DNA of 37,245 nt from JBJTIF01 sp046094825 (GCA_046094825.1 JBJTIF010000072.1:1-37245), one strand, 5' to 3'; shown: positions 13,047 to 21,414, counted from the first letter of the stretch. Translations and numbers: made by a program. Notes: generated by a model not told the origin, from the letters alone.

Positions 13047-14500
13047 TCCGGGCCGAGGGTGTAGCCGAGGAGCCGAGGCGCTCGGCCGACGAGCCGCGTG
13101 AGGAGGCCGGGTCGCTTCCCCTCCTCGGCGAGGTCGTCGATGCGCCGGATCGCGGCGTTCACGACGCGCATCCCCACCGACTTCACCGGCTCGGGCGGGA
13201 ACGACGGCGGCGCGTAGCGCGCGACCGCGAGCCGGGAGAAGAGTCCCTCCTCATGGAGGACGCGTTCGGCGAGGACGTTGCCCGCGAGGTGGCAGGGGCC
13301 GACGCCGTTGCCGGTGAACCCGAGCGCGGCGTGGACGTTGCCGGCGTCCCAGGTGTGGAAGAACGGGAGGTAGAGCGGCGCGACGTCGATCGGTCCACCC
13401 CACCCCGCGGCGATCGGGACGTCGCGGAAGCTCGGGAACATCCGGTGGAGCCCGCGGAGCGCGATCCGCAGAGCGCCCTCGTCGTGGTCGTACGCCGGAC
13501 CGATCCGCGCCCCCGACGAGGGCGAGATCGCGGCCGCGCCGAGCGCGATCCGCCCGTCCGGCGTCGTGCGGAGGTAGTGGAGCGACGAGCGGAGGTCGCG
13601 GATCGGGTTGCCGCCGGTCCAGCCGATCTCCGCGAGGCGCTCGGGCGCGGGTTCGGTCATGACGATGTACGAACCGCGGACCGCGAGGTTGCGGCGGTAG
13701 CGCGGCCAGGTGCCCGCCCACGCGTTGATGCCGAGGACGACCTCGCGCGCGCGCACCGATCCGGCGTCGCTCGTCGCGACGGCGGGAGGACCCGCCTCGA
13801 GACGGCGGATGGCGGTCCCCTCGAAGATCCGCACGCCGCGTTCGAGGAGCACGCGCCGCAACCCGCGCGCGAGGCGCGCGGGTTGCACGGTCCCGGTGTC
13901 CGCGGTGAGGACCCCGCCGCGGAACGTCGGGGAGTCGCAGATCCCGCGGACCGCCTCGGGCGAGAGCTCCTCGAACACGTCGCCGACGCCGAGGCGCTCC
14001 GCGGTCTCGATCGCGGGACGCCACGCGCCATCGTGGAACGGCGACGTCGAGACGGCGAGCTCCGGCGCGTCGGTCCACCACGCGTCGATGCCGTGGCGCG
14101 CGCAGAAGGCGGGGATCGCCGCGACGCTCCGCGCGGCCGTGAGGCCGAGCTCCATCGCGTCGGCGTCGCCGAAGCGCTCCGCCCAGACCTCGAGCCCTTC
14201 CCACCAGCCGTTCACGAACCCGCCGTTGCGGCCGCTCGGCCCGCCACCGCAGACGTCCTGCTCGACGAGGACGATGTCGAGGTCCGGGCGCCGCTCCGTG
14301 AGGTGGTACGCCGTCCACATCCCCGTGTAGCCGCCGCCGACGATGAGCACCTCGGCGTCGATCCGGCCGCGCAGGGGTGGGCAGGGCGCGCCGGGATCGG
14401 CCGCGAGGGCCTCCTCGAGCCACCACGATCGGTGGACGCGGGGGACGTGCGGTTCGGGCGTGGTGGCCGTGAGGTCCTCCCTGTACGGTTGCCCCATCAT
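13043..14500 (-). CDS. FAD-dependent amino acid/amine oxidase (DAO family)
   Basis: The frame gives 485 residues with AEVLIVGGGYTGMWTAYHL at about 49-67, the motif GPSGRNGGFVNGWW typical of the DadA/PuuB/glycine-oxidase (DAO) family, and a C-terminal FAD segment GFTGNGVGPCHLAGNVLAER. These enzymes oxidise amino acids, sarcosine or gamma-glutamyl amines. PuuB-like use is possible, but no puu genes are present. The start is uncertain: ATGs at 14527, 14509, 14500 and 14497 are all in frame. I chose 14500 because longer versions add the odd Pro/Cys-rich MPPPCGMCG and crowd the ilvD ribosome-binding site. Confidence 0.85.
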   Translation of the reverse strand: MMGQPYREDLTATTPEPHVPRVHRSWWLEEALAADPGAPCPPLRGRIDAEVLIVGGGYTGMWTAYHLTERRPDLDIVLVEQDVCGGGPSGRNGGFVNGWWEGLEVWAERFGDADAMELGLTAARSVAAIPAFCARHGIDAWWTDAPELAVSTSPFHDGAWRPAIETAERLGVGDVFEELSPEAVRGICDSPTFRGGVLTADTGTVQPARLARGLRRVLLERGVRIFEGTAIRRLEAGPPAVATSDAGSVRAREVVLGINAWAGTWPRYRRNLAVRGSYIVMTEPAPERLAEIGWTGGNPIRDLRSSLHYLRTTPDGRIALGAAAISPSSGARIGPAYDHDEGALRIALRGLHRMFPSFRDVPIAAGWGGPIDVAPLYLPFFHTWDAGNVHAALGFTGNGVGPCHLAGNVLAERVLHEEGLFSRLAVARYAPPSFPPEPVKSVGMRVVNAAIRRIDDLAEEGKRPGLLTRLVGRAPRLLGYTLGPD

Positions 14501-14530
14501 GCCGCACATGCCGCACGGAGGAGGCATCCG

Positions 14531-16207
14531 GTGAGCGACCCCACCCGCCCGCGCAGCTGGCAGGTCACGGAGGGACCCGAACGCGCGCCAGCGCGCGCGA
14601 TGCTCCGCGCCGTCGGATTCACCGACGAGGACTTCGGCAAGCCCCAGGTGGGCGTCGCGTCCTCGTGGAACGAGGTGACGCCGTGCAACTACGGCCTCGG
14701 CAAGCTCGCGGCCCTCGCGAAGGAGGGTGTGCGATCGGGCGGCGCGGTGCCGATCGAGTTCACGACGATCGCCGTCTCCGACGGCATCGCGATGGGCCAC
14801 GAGGGGATGAAGGCCTCGCTCATCAGCCGCGACGTCATCGCCGACAGCGTCGAGCTCGTCATGCACGCGGAGCGGATGGATGCCCTCGTGGGCATCGCGG
14901 GCTGCGACAAGAGCGAGCCCGCGATGCTCATGGCGATGGCACGGCTGAACCTCCCGGCCGTCTACCTCTACGGCGGGACGATCCTGCCCGGCACGCACCG
15001 GGGGAAGGACATCACGATCCAGGACGTCTTCGAGGCCGTCGGCGCGCACGCGCGCGGATCGATCGACGACGCCGAGCTCGACGCGATCGAGCGGGCGGCC
15101 TGCCCGTCGTACGGCTCGTGCGCCGGGATGTACACGGCGAACACGATGGCGGCGGCGGCGGAGGCGCTCGGGATGTCGCTGCCCGGCGCGGCGTCGCCGT
15201 CGGCGGTCTCCGAGCGGCGCGAGGCGTTCGCGACCGCGACGGGCGCTGCGGCTGCGGCCGCCGTGCGGTCGGGCATCCGACCCCGCGACGTCATGACGCG
15301 GCGCGCCTTCGAGAACGCGATCGCGGTCGTCATGGCGCTCGCCGGGTCGACGAACGCCGTCCTCCACCTCCTCGCGATCGCTCGCGAGGCGCAGGTGCCC
15401 CTCGAGCTCGACGACTTCGACCGCATCTCGCGTCGGGTGCCGCACCTCGTCGACGTCCGTCCCGCGGGGCGGTTCGTCATGACCGACCTCGACCGCGTCG
15501 GCGGCGTGCCGGTCATCATGCGCGAGCTCCTCGACCGCGGGCTCCTCGACGGCGACTGCCTCACGGTCACCGGCCGGACGATCGCGGAGAACCTCGCGGC
15601 GATCGAAGTGCCGGCTCCGGACGGCGACGTCGTGCGTCCGGCGTCGTCGCCGATCCATGCGGAGGGCGGCATCGCGATCCTCCGCGGGTCGCTCGCGCCC
15701 GACGGCTCGGTCATGAAGGTCGCCGGCGCCGCGACGCTCGTCTTCGAGGGGCCCGCGAAGGTCTTCGATTCCGAGCAGGCGGCCTTCGACGCGCTCACCG
15801 CGGGTCGCATCGCGAAGGGCGACGTCATCGTGATCCGGTACGAGGGCCCGAAGGGGTCGCCCGGCATGCCGGAGATGCTCGCGGTCACCGCCGCGGTCGC
15901 CGGGGCCGGCCTCGGGTCGGACGTCGCGCTCATCACCGACGGTCGCTTCAGCGGCGCGACGAAGGGCTACTCCGTCGGCCACGTCGCGCCTGAGGCCTTC
16001 GTCGGCGGACCGATCGCGCTCGTCCGCGACGGCGACGCGGTCCGCATCGACGGCGGCGCGCGGACCCTCGAGCTCCTCGTCGACGCGGCGGAGCTCGAAG
16101 CCCGGCGCGCGGCCTGGACGCAGCCCGCGCCGCGCTACACGACCGGCGCCCTCGCGAAGTACGCGCGGCTCGTCGGGTCGGCCTCCGAGGGCGCTCCGAC
16201 GAGCTGA
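14531..16207 (+). CDS. ilvD: dihydroxy-acid dehydratase
   Basis: The gene encodes a 558-residue IlvD, the Fe-S enzyme that dehydrates dihydroxy-isovalerate and dihydroxy-methylvalerate in valine and isoleucine synthesis. The three cluster cysteines lie in NEVTPCNYG (about residue 52), IAGCDKSEPAML (about 120) and YGSCAGMYTANTM (about 195). GRFSGATKGYSVGHVAPEA and the C-terminal PRYTTGALAKYARLV are intact. GTG 14531 is chosen because GGAGGAGG (14517-14524) lies 6 bases before it. Family members of about 560 residues are normal. It lies alone, without other ilv genes. The last 73 bases overlap the convergent DUF192 gene. Confidence 0.97.
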   Translation: MSDPTRPRSWQVTEGPERAPARAMLRAVGFTDEDFGKPQVGVASSWNEVTPCNYGLGKLAALAKEGVRSGGAVPIEFTTIAVSDGIAMGHEGMKASLISRDVIADSVELVMHAERMDALVGIAGCDKSEPAMLMAMARLNLPAVYLYGGTILPGTHRGKDITIQDVFEAVGAHARGSIDDAELDAIERAACPSYGSCAGMYTANTMAAAAEALGMSLPGAASPSAVSERREAFATATGAAAAAAVRSGIRPRDVMTRRAFENAIAVVMALAGSTNAVLHLLAIAREAQVPLELDDFDRISRRVPHLVDVRPAGRFVMTDLDRVGGVPVIMRELLDRGLLDGDCLTVTGRTIAENLAAIEVPAPDGDVVRPASSPIHAEGGIAILRGSLAPDGSVMKVAGAATLVFEGPAKVFDSEQAAFDALTAGRIAKGDVIVIRYEGPKGSPGMPEMLAVTAAVAGAGLGSDVALITDGRFSGATKGYSVGHVAPEAFVGGPIALVRDGDAVRIDGGARTLELLVDAAELEARRAAWTQPAPRYTTGALAKYARLVGSASEGAPTS

Positions 16208-16545
16208 AGCACGTCGCCGGCCCGGAGGTCCGCACCCTCCGCCGCCTCGACGACGTGGCGCGCGCCGCGCACCGGGCCGGCGACGCGCCCGGGCCCCACC
16301 CCGCGGACCGCGACGACCCGCATCGCCGCGTCGACGAACGCGACCGCGACGGGGCCGCGCACCCCGATCGTGTGGATCACCCGCGCGCGGGGCAGGAGGA
16401 GCAGGTGTCCGCGGGGGAGCGGTCCCGTCGCGAGGAGCCCGCGGCGGCGTTCGCGCCGTCCCTCCGGGACGAGGAGGACGCCGCCGCTCCCGCCCGTCGT
16501 CCGCGCCGCGCCGCCGCGCGCGATCCGCACCGTGACCCGTCGCAC
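16135..16545 (-). CDS. DUF192 family protein
   Basis: This 136-residue protein carries RGLLATGPLPRGHLLLLP, VIHTIGVRGPVAVAFVD and VEAAEGADLRAGDVLQL, the conserved core of DUF192. That is a small beta-rich family of unknown function, often exported in other bacteria. No signal peptide is seen here. The start is uncertain between GTG 16545 and GTG 16530. Both place the protein 38-53 bases after the peroxiredoxin stop on the same strand. The C-terminal 24 residues lie antisense to the end of ilvD. The basic N-terminal half (RRERRRG) is unusual for the family. Confidence 0.72.
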   Translation of the reverse strand: MRRVTVRIARGGAARTTGGSGGVLLVPEGRRERRRGLLATGPLPRGHLLLLPRARVIHTIGVRGPVAVAFVDAAMRVVAVRGVGPGRVAGPVRGARHVVEAAEGADLRAGDVLQLVGAPSEADPTSRAYFARAPVV

Positions 16546-16583
16546 GACGCGACGGTCGCACCCGCCGCCGATGGGGAGAACCG

Positions 16584-17072
16584 TCAGCCGCGCGCGACCG
16601 CGATCGCGGCGGCGACGGCGTCGTCGGGCGGCGCGTCGCCCGGCGTCGGGCCGATCCAGATCGCGCCCACGACGCCCGCGGGCGAGATGCCGACGACGCC
16701 GCGCCGCGCGGTGTGGCGGAGGCCCGGCCAGATCTCGTCGCCGTAGAGCCCGACGTAGGCGCGTGCGACGTCGCCCGTCACGTCCGCGAGGATCGGCACC
16801 GCGAACCGGTGCTCGGCCTCCCATCGTGCGATGAGGATCGGGTGGTGCGTCGTCACGCCCCACACCGTCACGCCCTCGTACGACGCGATGCCGTCGCGGA
16901 CCGCGCACATCTGCGCCTCGCACGTGCTCGTGAACGGCGCGGGGAAGAAGTGGAGGACGACGCCGCCCGATGCGAGCGCGTCGTCGAGCGAGAAGGTCGG
17001 TGGCGCTTCGCCCCGCCACTCGCTCCCGAGCAGCGTGAACCTCGGTGCGGCGTCTCCGATCGCGACCGTCAT
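16584..17072 (-). CDS. peroxiredoxin-like redoxin (AhpC/TSA family)
   Basis: The product is a 162-residue thioredoxin-fold protein beginning MTVAIGDAAPRFTLLGSEW. The peroxidatic site PAPFTSTCEAQMC corresponds to the PxxxTxxC signature, with the active cysteine near residue 51 and a nearby second Cys that could resolve. Such enzymes reduce hydrogen peroxide and organic peroxides with thiol donors in the cytosol. The later IWPGLRHTARRGVVGISPAG corresponds to the strand with the conserved Arg/Gly. A TAGGAT box ends 9 bases before the ATG. The DUF192 gene follows on the same strand and may be co-transcribed. Confidence 0.88.
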   Translation of the reverse strand: MTVAIGDAAPRFTLLGSEWRGEAPPTFSLDDALASGGVVLHFFPAPFTSTCEAQMCAVRDGIASYEGVTVWGVTTHHPILIARWEAEHRFAVPILADVTGDVARAYVGLYGDEIWPGLRHTARRGVVGISPAGVVGAIWIGPTPGDAPPDDAVAAAIAVARG

Positions 17073-17081
17073 GACGCGCGC

Positions 17082-17087
17082 ATCCTA
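17082..17087 (-). promoter_or_regulatory. -10 box TAGGAT of the peroxiredoxin gene
   Basis: TAGGAT on the minus strand ends 9 bases before ATG 17072 and sits in the short gap after the GNAT gene. It would yield a nearly leaderless message. Confidence 0.45.
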
Positions 17088-17094
17088 CCGATGG

Positions 17095-17553
17095 TCACGG
17101 GGTGCGCTGCCAGACGGTGACGCCGCCCTCGCGACGCACGCGCGCGAAGCCGCACCGCTCGAGCACGCGCTCGCTCGCGACGTTGCCGTCGTCGGTCTCC
17201 GCGACGACGACGGCGACCCCGTGCGCTCCCGCGAGCCCGACGAGTGCGAGCACCGCCTCGGACGCGATCCCGCGACCGCGCGCGACCGGCGCGATCCCGT
17301 AGCCGATCTCCACCGCCCCGTCGATCGGTGCGCGGTGGAACCCGACGCCACCGACCGTGTGCCCGCTCGAGCGTTCGACGATCGCGTACTGCGTCCAGGG
17401 TTCGGGTGCGGCGGGCAGCCCCGCGACGTCGAGGTCGCCGGCGGTCGGGTAGCCCTCGGCCCACGCGCGTCCGGCGCCTCGACCGTCCCGGATCGCGGCG
17501 CGCGCGTCCTCGTCGAGCGCGATGAGGTCGAGTCGGTCGGTCGCGAGCGGCAC
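17095..17553 (-). CDS. GNAT family N-acetyltransferase
   Basis: The gene encodes a 152-residue GNAT protein of the RimJ/RimL-like type. It has TDRLDLIALD at the N-terminus, HTVGGVGFHRAPIDGAVEIGYGIAP in the middle, the acetyl-CoA loop VARGRGIASEAVLAL and the C-terminal NVASERVLERCGFARVRREG. These are the standard motifs for acetyl transfer to an amine. GTG 17553 is the chosen start: the frame is open further upstream, but residues before it (MSEVRILPGPP) come from reading through the tRNA-Lys gene. The substrate is unknown. It lies 18 bases from the tRNA and may share its transcript. Confidence 0.87.
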   Translation of the reverse strand: MPLATDRLDLIALDEDARAAIRDGRGAGRAWAEGYPTAGDLDVAGLPAAPEPWTQYAIVERSSGHTVGGVGFHRAPIDGAVEIGYGIAPVARGRGIASEAVLALVGLAGAHGVAVVVAETDDGNVASERVLERCGFARVRREGGVTVWQRTP

Positions 17554-17571
17554 GGATCCGCGGCTCGGGGG

Positions 17572-17644
17572 TGGGCCGGGGAGGATTCGAACCTCCGACA
17601 CGAGGGTTAAAAGCCCCCTGCTCTGACCCCTGAGCTACCGGCCC
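17572..17644 (-). tRNA. tRNA-Lys(TTT)
   Basis: The gene is a 73-base cloverleaf with acceptor arms GGGCCGG/CCGGCCC, anticodon loop CTTTTAA (anticodon TTT), T-arm GGAGG-TTCGAAT-CCTCC and discriminator A. No CCA is encoded. A weak GAGAAT element lies 8 bases upstream. Confidence 0.96.
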
Positions 17645-17667
17645 GCGGTGCGATTCTCGCAGGGCGG

Positions 17668-19287
17668 TCAGCGTTTCTCGTAGCGGTTCGTGATCGGCAG
17701 GCGGCGGTCGCGGCCGAACGCCTTGTGGGTGATCTTCACGCCGGGCGGCGCCTGCCGCCGCTTGTACTCGGCGCCGTCGATCATCGCGAGGATGCGGTCG
17801 ACGAGCGCGCGGTCGACGCCGGACGCCGCGATCTCCTCGGCAGAGCGGTCGCCTTCGACGTACGCCTCGACGATCGGATCGAGCACGTCGTACGGCGGGA
17901 GCGAGTCCGTGTCCTTCTGGCCGGGCCGGAGTTCGGCCGAGGGCGGCTTCTCGAGCACGCGGTCGGGGATCGGCGGTGCGCCGTCGCGGGCGTTCCGCCA
18001 GCGCGCGAGCTCGTACACGAGCGTCTTCGGCACGTCGGTGATCGGCGCGAACCCGCCCGCGAGGTCCCCGTAGAGCGTCGAGTACCCGACCGCCATCTCG
18101 CTCTTGTTCCCGGTCGTGAGGACGAGCGGACCCTCGGCGTTCGAGACCGCCATGAGGAGCGTGCCGCGGATCCGCGCCTGGAGGTTCTCCTCCGCGAGCC
18201 CCGCGACCGGCCCGCCGAAGAGGCCCCCGAGGGTCGCGCGGTACGCGTCGAGCGCATCGGAGATCGGCACCACGTCGAGTCGGATGCCGAGCCGGCGGGC
18301 GACCTCCGTCGCGTCCGCGAGGCTCTCCGGCGAGGAGTAGCCCGACGGCATCGCGAGTGCGCGCACGTGGTCGGCCCCGAGCGCGTCGACGGCGAGCGTC
18401 GCGACGAGCGCGGAGTCGATGCCCCCCGAGAGCCCGAGGACGACGCCCGCGAACCCGTTCTTGCGGACGTAGTCACCGAGCCCGAGCGCCACCGCCCCGT
18501 ACACCGCGCCGAGGTCGTCGGGCCACGGCGCGCGGTCGTCGGCCCGCGACGACCCGTCATCCCCGATCGCGACGACGAGGAGGTCCTCCTCGAAGAGCGC
18601 GGCCCGATGTCGGACCTCGCCGGACGGATCGACGACCATGCTCCCGCCGTCGAAGACGAGCTCGTCCTGGCCGCCGATCGCGTTCACGTAGACGATCCAC
18701 GCGCCGGTCTGCCGCGCGCGGTCCGCGCAGATGCGCGCGCGCTCCCCGGACTTCCCGCGGTGGAAGGGCGAGGCGTTGAGGTTCACGATGACGGGCGGCG
18801 CCTCGCGCGCGTACGCGTCGAAGGGCGCGCCGTCCTGCCAGGCGTCCTCGCAGATCGACAGGCCGACGCGGATGCCGGCGACCTCGGCCCGCGCCCCGCG
18901 GAAGCCGGGAACGAACGTCCGACGCTCGTCGAACACGCCGTAGTTCGGGAGGTTCGCCTTCGCGTAGCGCTTCGTGACGCCGCCGCCCTGCAGGACGAGC
19001 GCCGCGTTCACGACGCCCTCGGGGGTCGCCTCGACCGACCCGACGACGAGCGCGCAGCCCGCCGCGGTCCGTCGCGCGAGGTCTTCGACGGCCGCCATCG
19101 CGTCGCGGACGAACGTCGGTCGCAGGACGAGGTCCTCGGGCGGGTAGCCGGTGATCGCGAGTTCGGGGAACACCGCGAGGTCGGCGCCGAGCTCGGTCGC
19201 CCGCGCCGCCATCGCGGCGATGCGGTCGGCGTTGCCCGCGAGGTCGCCGACGGTGGGGTTCAGCTGGGCGAGCGCGATGCGCAGCAC
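17668..19287 (-). CDS. nadE: glutamine-dependent NAD+ synthetase
   Basis: This 539-residue two-domain enzyme makes NAD+ from deamido-NAD+, ATP and glutamine. The N-terminal nitrilase-type glutaminase has its triad in PELAITGYPPED (Glu42), KANLPNYGVFDE (Lys110) and GLSICEDAW (Cys146). The C-terminal synthetase has the PP-loop LGLSGGIDSALVATLAV (SGGIDS at 287-292), TTGNKSEMAVGYSTLYGD and YKRRQAPPGVKIT near the end. The start is GTG 19287, with TAGGCT 6 bases upstream (leaderless). It lies downstream of glnA on the same strand, but a strong hairpin separates them. Linking glutamine synthesis and use is a sensible context. Confidence 0.97.
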   Translation of the reverse strand: MLRIALAQLNPTVGDLAGNADRIAAMAARATELGADLAVFPELAITGYPPEDLVLRPTFVRDAMAAVEDLARRTAAGCALVVGSVEATPEGVVNAALVLQGGGVTKRYAKANLPNYGVFDERRTFVPGFRGARAEVAGIRVGLSICEDAWQDGAPFDAYAREAPPVIVNLNASPFHRGKSGERARICADRARQTGAWIVYVNAIGGQDELVFDGGSMVVDPSGEVRHRAALFEEDLLVVAIGDDGSSRADDRAPWPDDLGAVYGAVALGLGDYVRKNGFAGVVLGLSGGIDSALVATLAVDALGADHVRALAMPSGYSSPESLADATEVARRLGIRLDVVPISDALDAYRATLGGLFGGPVAGLAEENLQARIRGTLLMAVSNAEGPLVLTTGNKSEMAVGYSTLYGDLAGGFAPITDVPKTLVYELARWRNARDGAPPIPDRVLEKPPSAELRPGQKDTDSLPPYDVLDPIVEAYVEGDRSAEEIAASGVDRALVDRILAMIDGAEYKRRQAPPGVKITHKAFGRDRRLPITNRYEKR

Positions 19288-19293
19288 GCGGAA

Positions 19294-19299
19294 AGCCTA
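19294..19299 (-). promoter_or_regulatory. -10 box TAGGCT of nadE
   Basis: TAGGCT on the minus strand ends 6 bases before GTG 19287, so nadE can be transcribed independently of glnA as a leaderless message. Confidence 0.5.
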
Positions 19300-19307
19300 C
19301 GGGGAAC

Positions 19308-19346
19308 ACGGAGCGGAGGCCGACCCCTCGTCGGCCGCCGCTCCGT
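19308..19346 (-). terminator. strong hairpin between glnA and nadE
   Basis: A 16-base arm (19308-19323) pairs with 19331-19346 with one mismatch around a 7-base loop. It stands 43 bases past the glnA stop. No T-tract follows, so it is a terminator of the GC-only kind or a transcript-stabilising stem. Confidence 0.5.
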
Positions 19347-19388
19347 CCCTGCCCCTGGGAGGGGAGGCGGGGTTCCCGGTCCCCCTCG

Positions 19389-20726
19389 CTAGAGGATCGG
19401 GAGGTAGCGCTCGAGTTCCATCGGCGAGACGTAGGACTTGAAGAGGTCCCACTCCTCGCGCTTGCTGCGGAGCAGGTACTCGTGGACGTGGTCGCCGAGC
19501 ACCTCGCGCAGGAGCGTCGACTCGCTCGCCGCGTTGATCGCCTCGAAGAGGTCCTCGGGGAGCGAGCGGATGCCCTGGGCCTTCCGCTCCTCCTCGCCCA
19601 TCTCGTAGATGTTGTTCGGAGCCTCCGGCGCGAGGTCGTACTTCCCCTCGATCCCGGCGAGGCCGGCCGCGAGCATCGAGGCGAACGCGAGGTACGGGTT
19701 GCACGCCGGATCCGGCGACCGGAACTCGATGCGCGTCGCCTCCTCCTTGCCGGGCTTGTACTGCGGGATCCGCACGAGCGCGGAGCGGTTCCGCCGCGCC
19801 CAGCAGACGTACACCGGCGCCTCGTAGCCCGGGACGAGCCGCTTGTAGGAGTTCACCCACTGGTTCGTGACGACCGCGAACTCCGGGGCGTGCCGAAGGA
19901 TGCCCGCGATGTAGTGCTTGCCGACCTGCGAGAGGTGCGCCGCGTCCTTCGCGTCGAAGAAGGCGTTGCGGTCCCCGGTGAACAGCGACTGGTGCGTGTG
20001 CATCCCGCTGCCGTTCACGCCCGCGAAGGGCTTCGGCATGAACGTCGCGTAGATCCCGAACTGCTGCGCGACCTCCTTCACGAGGAGCCGGTACGTCATG
20101 ACGTTGTCGGCCATCGAGAGCGCGTCGGTGTAGCGGAGGTCGATCTCGTGCTGGCTCGGCGCGACCTCGTGGTGGACGTACTCGACGGGGATGCCCATCG
20201 CCTCGAGGTACGTGACGGTGCGCTTGCGCCAGTCCGTCGCGAGGTCGAGCGGCGTCTCGTCGAAGTACCCGCTCCGGTCGAGGAACGCCGGCTCGTCGAG
20301 CGACTTCAGGTAGAAGAACTCGAGCTCCGGGCCGACGTAGAACGTGTAGCCGAGGTCGGCCGCGCGCTGCAGCTGGCGCTTGAGGATGTACCGGGGGTCG
20401 CCCTCGAAGGGGCTGCCGTCGGGGTTCTGGATGTCGCAGAACATCCGGGCCGTCGCCGCGGTGTCGCCCTCGCCCTGCCAGGGGATGAGCTGGAAGGTCG
20501 AGGCGTCCGGCACGGCGACCATGTCGGACTCCTGGATCCGGGAGAAGCCCTCGATCGAGGAGCCATCGAAGCCCATGCCCTCGGCGAAGGCCCCCTCGAG
20601 CTCCTGCGAGGTGATCGTGAAGGACTTCAGGAAGCCCAGCACGTCGGTGAACCACAGACGGATGAACTTGATACCCCGCTCCTCGATGGTACGGAGGACG
20701 TACTCGACTTCGGAAGGTGTGTTCAT
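19389..20726 (-). CDS. glnA: type I glutamine synthetase
   Basis: The gene encodes a 445-residue GSI that makes glutamine from glutamate, ammonia and ATP. Motifs in order are FTDVLGFLKSFTI (about 26-38), MGFDGSSIEGF (Asp loop), VGPELEFFYL (metal ligands), VEYVHHEVAPSQHEIDLRY, FMPKPFAGVNGSGMHTHQSL (ATP/metal site) and RIEFRSPDPACNPYLAFA. The length, and NIYEMGEEERKAQG where the Tyr397 adenylylation loop (NLYDLPPEE) lies in GSI-beta, point to the GSI-alpha type, regulated by feedback rather than adenylylation. The ATG overlaps by ATGA the frame in which the upstream GlnR-like gene would normally end, so transcription control and coupling are likely. Confidence 0.97.
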   Translation of the reverse strand: MNTPSEVEYVLRTIEERGIKFIRLWFTDVLGFLKSFTITSQELEGAFAEGMGFDGSSIEGFSRIQESDMVAVPDASTFQLIPWQGEGDTAATARMFCDIQNPDGSPFEGDPRYILKRQLQRAADLGYTFYVGPELEFFYLKSLDEPAFLDRSGYFDETPLDLATDWRKRTVTYLEAMGIPVEYVHHEVAPSQHEIDLRYTDALSMADNVMTYRLLVKEVAQQFGIYATFMPKPFAGVNGSGMHTHQSLFTGDRNAFFDAKDAAHLSQVGKHYIAGILRHAPEFAVVTNQWVNSYKRLVPGYEAPVYVCWARRNRSALVRIPQYKPGKEEATRIEFRSPDPACNPYLAFASMLAAGLAGIEGKYDLAPEAPNNIYEMGEEERKAQGIRSLPEDLFEAINAASESTLLREVLGDHVHEYLLRSKREEWDLFKSYVSPMELERYLPIL

Positions 20727-21381
20727 GCGCGGCAGGGTAGGACGCGGGGCGGTCGCCGCGGACCGTCTCGACGAGCCCTTCGTGCGCCGCGCCGAGCTTC
20801 GCGCGGAGCCGGCGGACGTGGACGTCGACGGTCCGCGTCCCGCCGTAGAACCCGTAGCCCCAGACCTCGCGGAGGAGGTCGGGGCGCGTGAACACCCGGT
20901 CGGGGCGTTCGGCGAGGAACCGCAGGAGCGCGAACTCCTTGTACGTGAGGTCGAGCGCCGTGCCGTCGACGCTCGCCTGGAAGGTCACCGGGTCGAGGAC
21001 GAGCGGCCCGAGGCGGATCGTCCCCGGATCGGACCTTCCGGCGCGACGGGCGAGGAGCGCGAGGCGCAGATCGACCTCGGCGGGTGGCGCGCCGCCGTAC
21101 ACGACGTCGTCCGCGAGCTCGGCCCACGCGAACGCGGCGACGGCGCTCCGTTCGAGGACGACGATGACGGGGACCTCCGTGTCGCGGTCGCGGATCGCGA
21201 CGAGGACGGCGTGCGCGCGGGCGGGGAGCTCGCCCGCATCGAGGAGCACCGCCGCGGGCCGGGCCCCGAGCGCCGCGTCGAGGGCCTCGGCGGCGAGCGC
21301 GTCGACCTTCACCTCGCGGCCGGCGAGGCCGGGGAGGGCATCGTCGGCGGTCCGGTCGGTGAGGAGGACGAGCGGTCCCAT
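20723..21381 (-). CDS. glnR: GlnR-like OmpR-family regulator, C-terminus frame-disrupted
   Basis: The start MGPLVLLTDRTAD, a receiver-like domain without a phosphorylation Asp, and the winged helix (LDLTYKEFALLRFL, RVFTRPDLLREVWGYGFYGG, TRTVDVHVRRLRAKLG) match GlnR, the orphan OmpR-type nitrogen regulator of actinomycetes, which controls glnA. The family ends in IGTVRNVGYRF. Here the frame reads VETVRG and then DRPASYPAAHE, with no VGYR, and it stays open through the whole glnA region to 19297. A one-base-equivalent shift would instead end in VLPCRA at a TGA (20725-20723) overlapping the glnA ATG. So the final wing hairpin is lost or mis-sequenced. The span is not a multiple of three for this reason. 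ATG 21381 has TACCAT 6 bases upstream. Confidence 0.75.
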
Positions 21382-21387
21382 CGGGCG

Positions 21388-21393
21388 ATGGTA
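21388..21393 (-). promoter_or_regulatory. -10 box TACCAT of the glnR-like gene
   Basis: TACCAT on the minus strand ends 6 bases before ATG 21381. It faces the TAGGCT box of the moaD-like gene across a 39-base divergent gap. Confidence 0.5.
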
Positions 21394-21408
21394 GCCCGGT
21401 GCCCGGCG

Positions 21409-21414
21409 TAGGCT
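21409..21414 (+). promoter_or_regulatory. -10 box TAGGCT of the moaD-like gene
   Basis: TAGGCT ends 6 bases before GTG 21421, the leaderless spacing. Confidence 0.5.

Noticed and set aside
14501..14527. Cys-rich N-terminus (MPPPCGMCG) on the amine oxidase
   Set aside because: It is tempting as a metal site, but it coincides with the ilvD ribosome-binding site, is unlike the DAO family, and depends only on start choice.
11336..14530. Plus-strand frame running into ilvD
   Set aside because: Upstream of GTG 14531 it is Arg-rich and out of phase with the FAD oxidoreductase; ilvD has its own strong ribosome-binding site.
17554..17601. N-terminal extension MSEVRILPGPP on the GNAT protein
   Set aside because: This peptide is the classic artefact of translating a tRNA 3' half; here it lies in tRNA-Lys.
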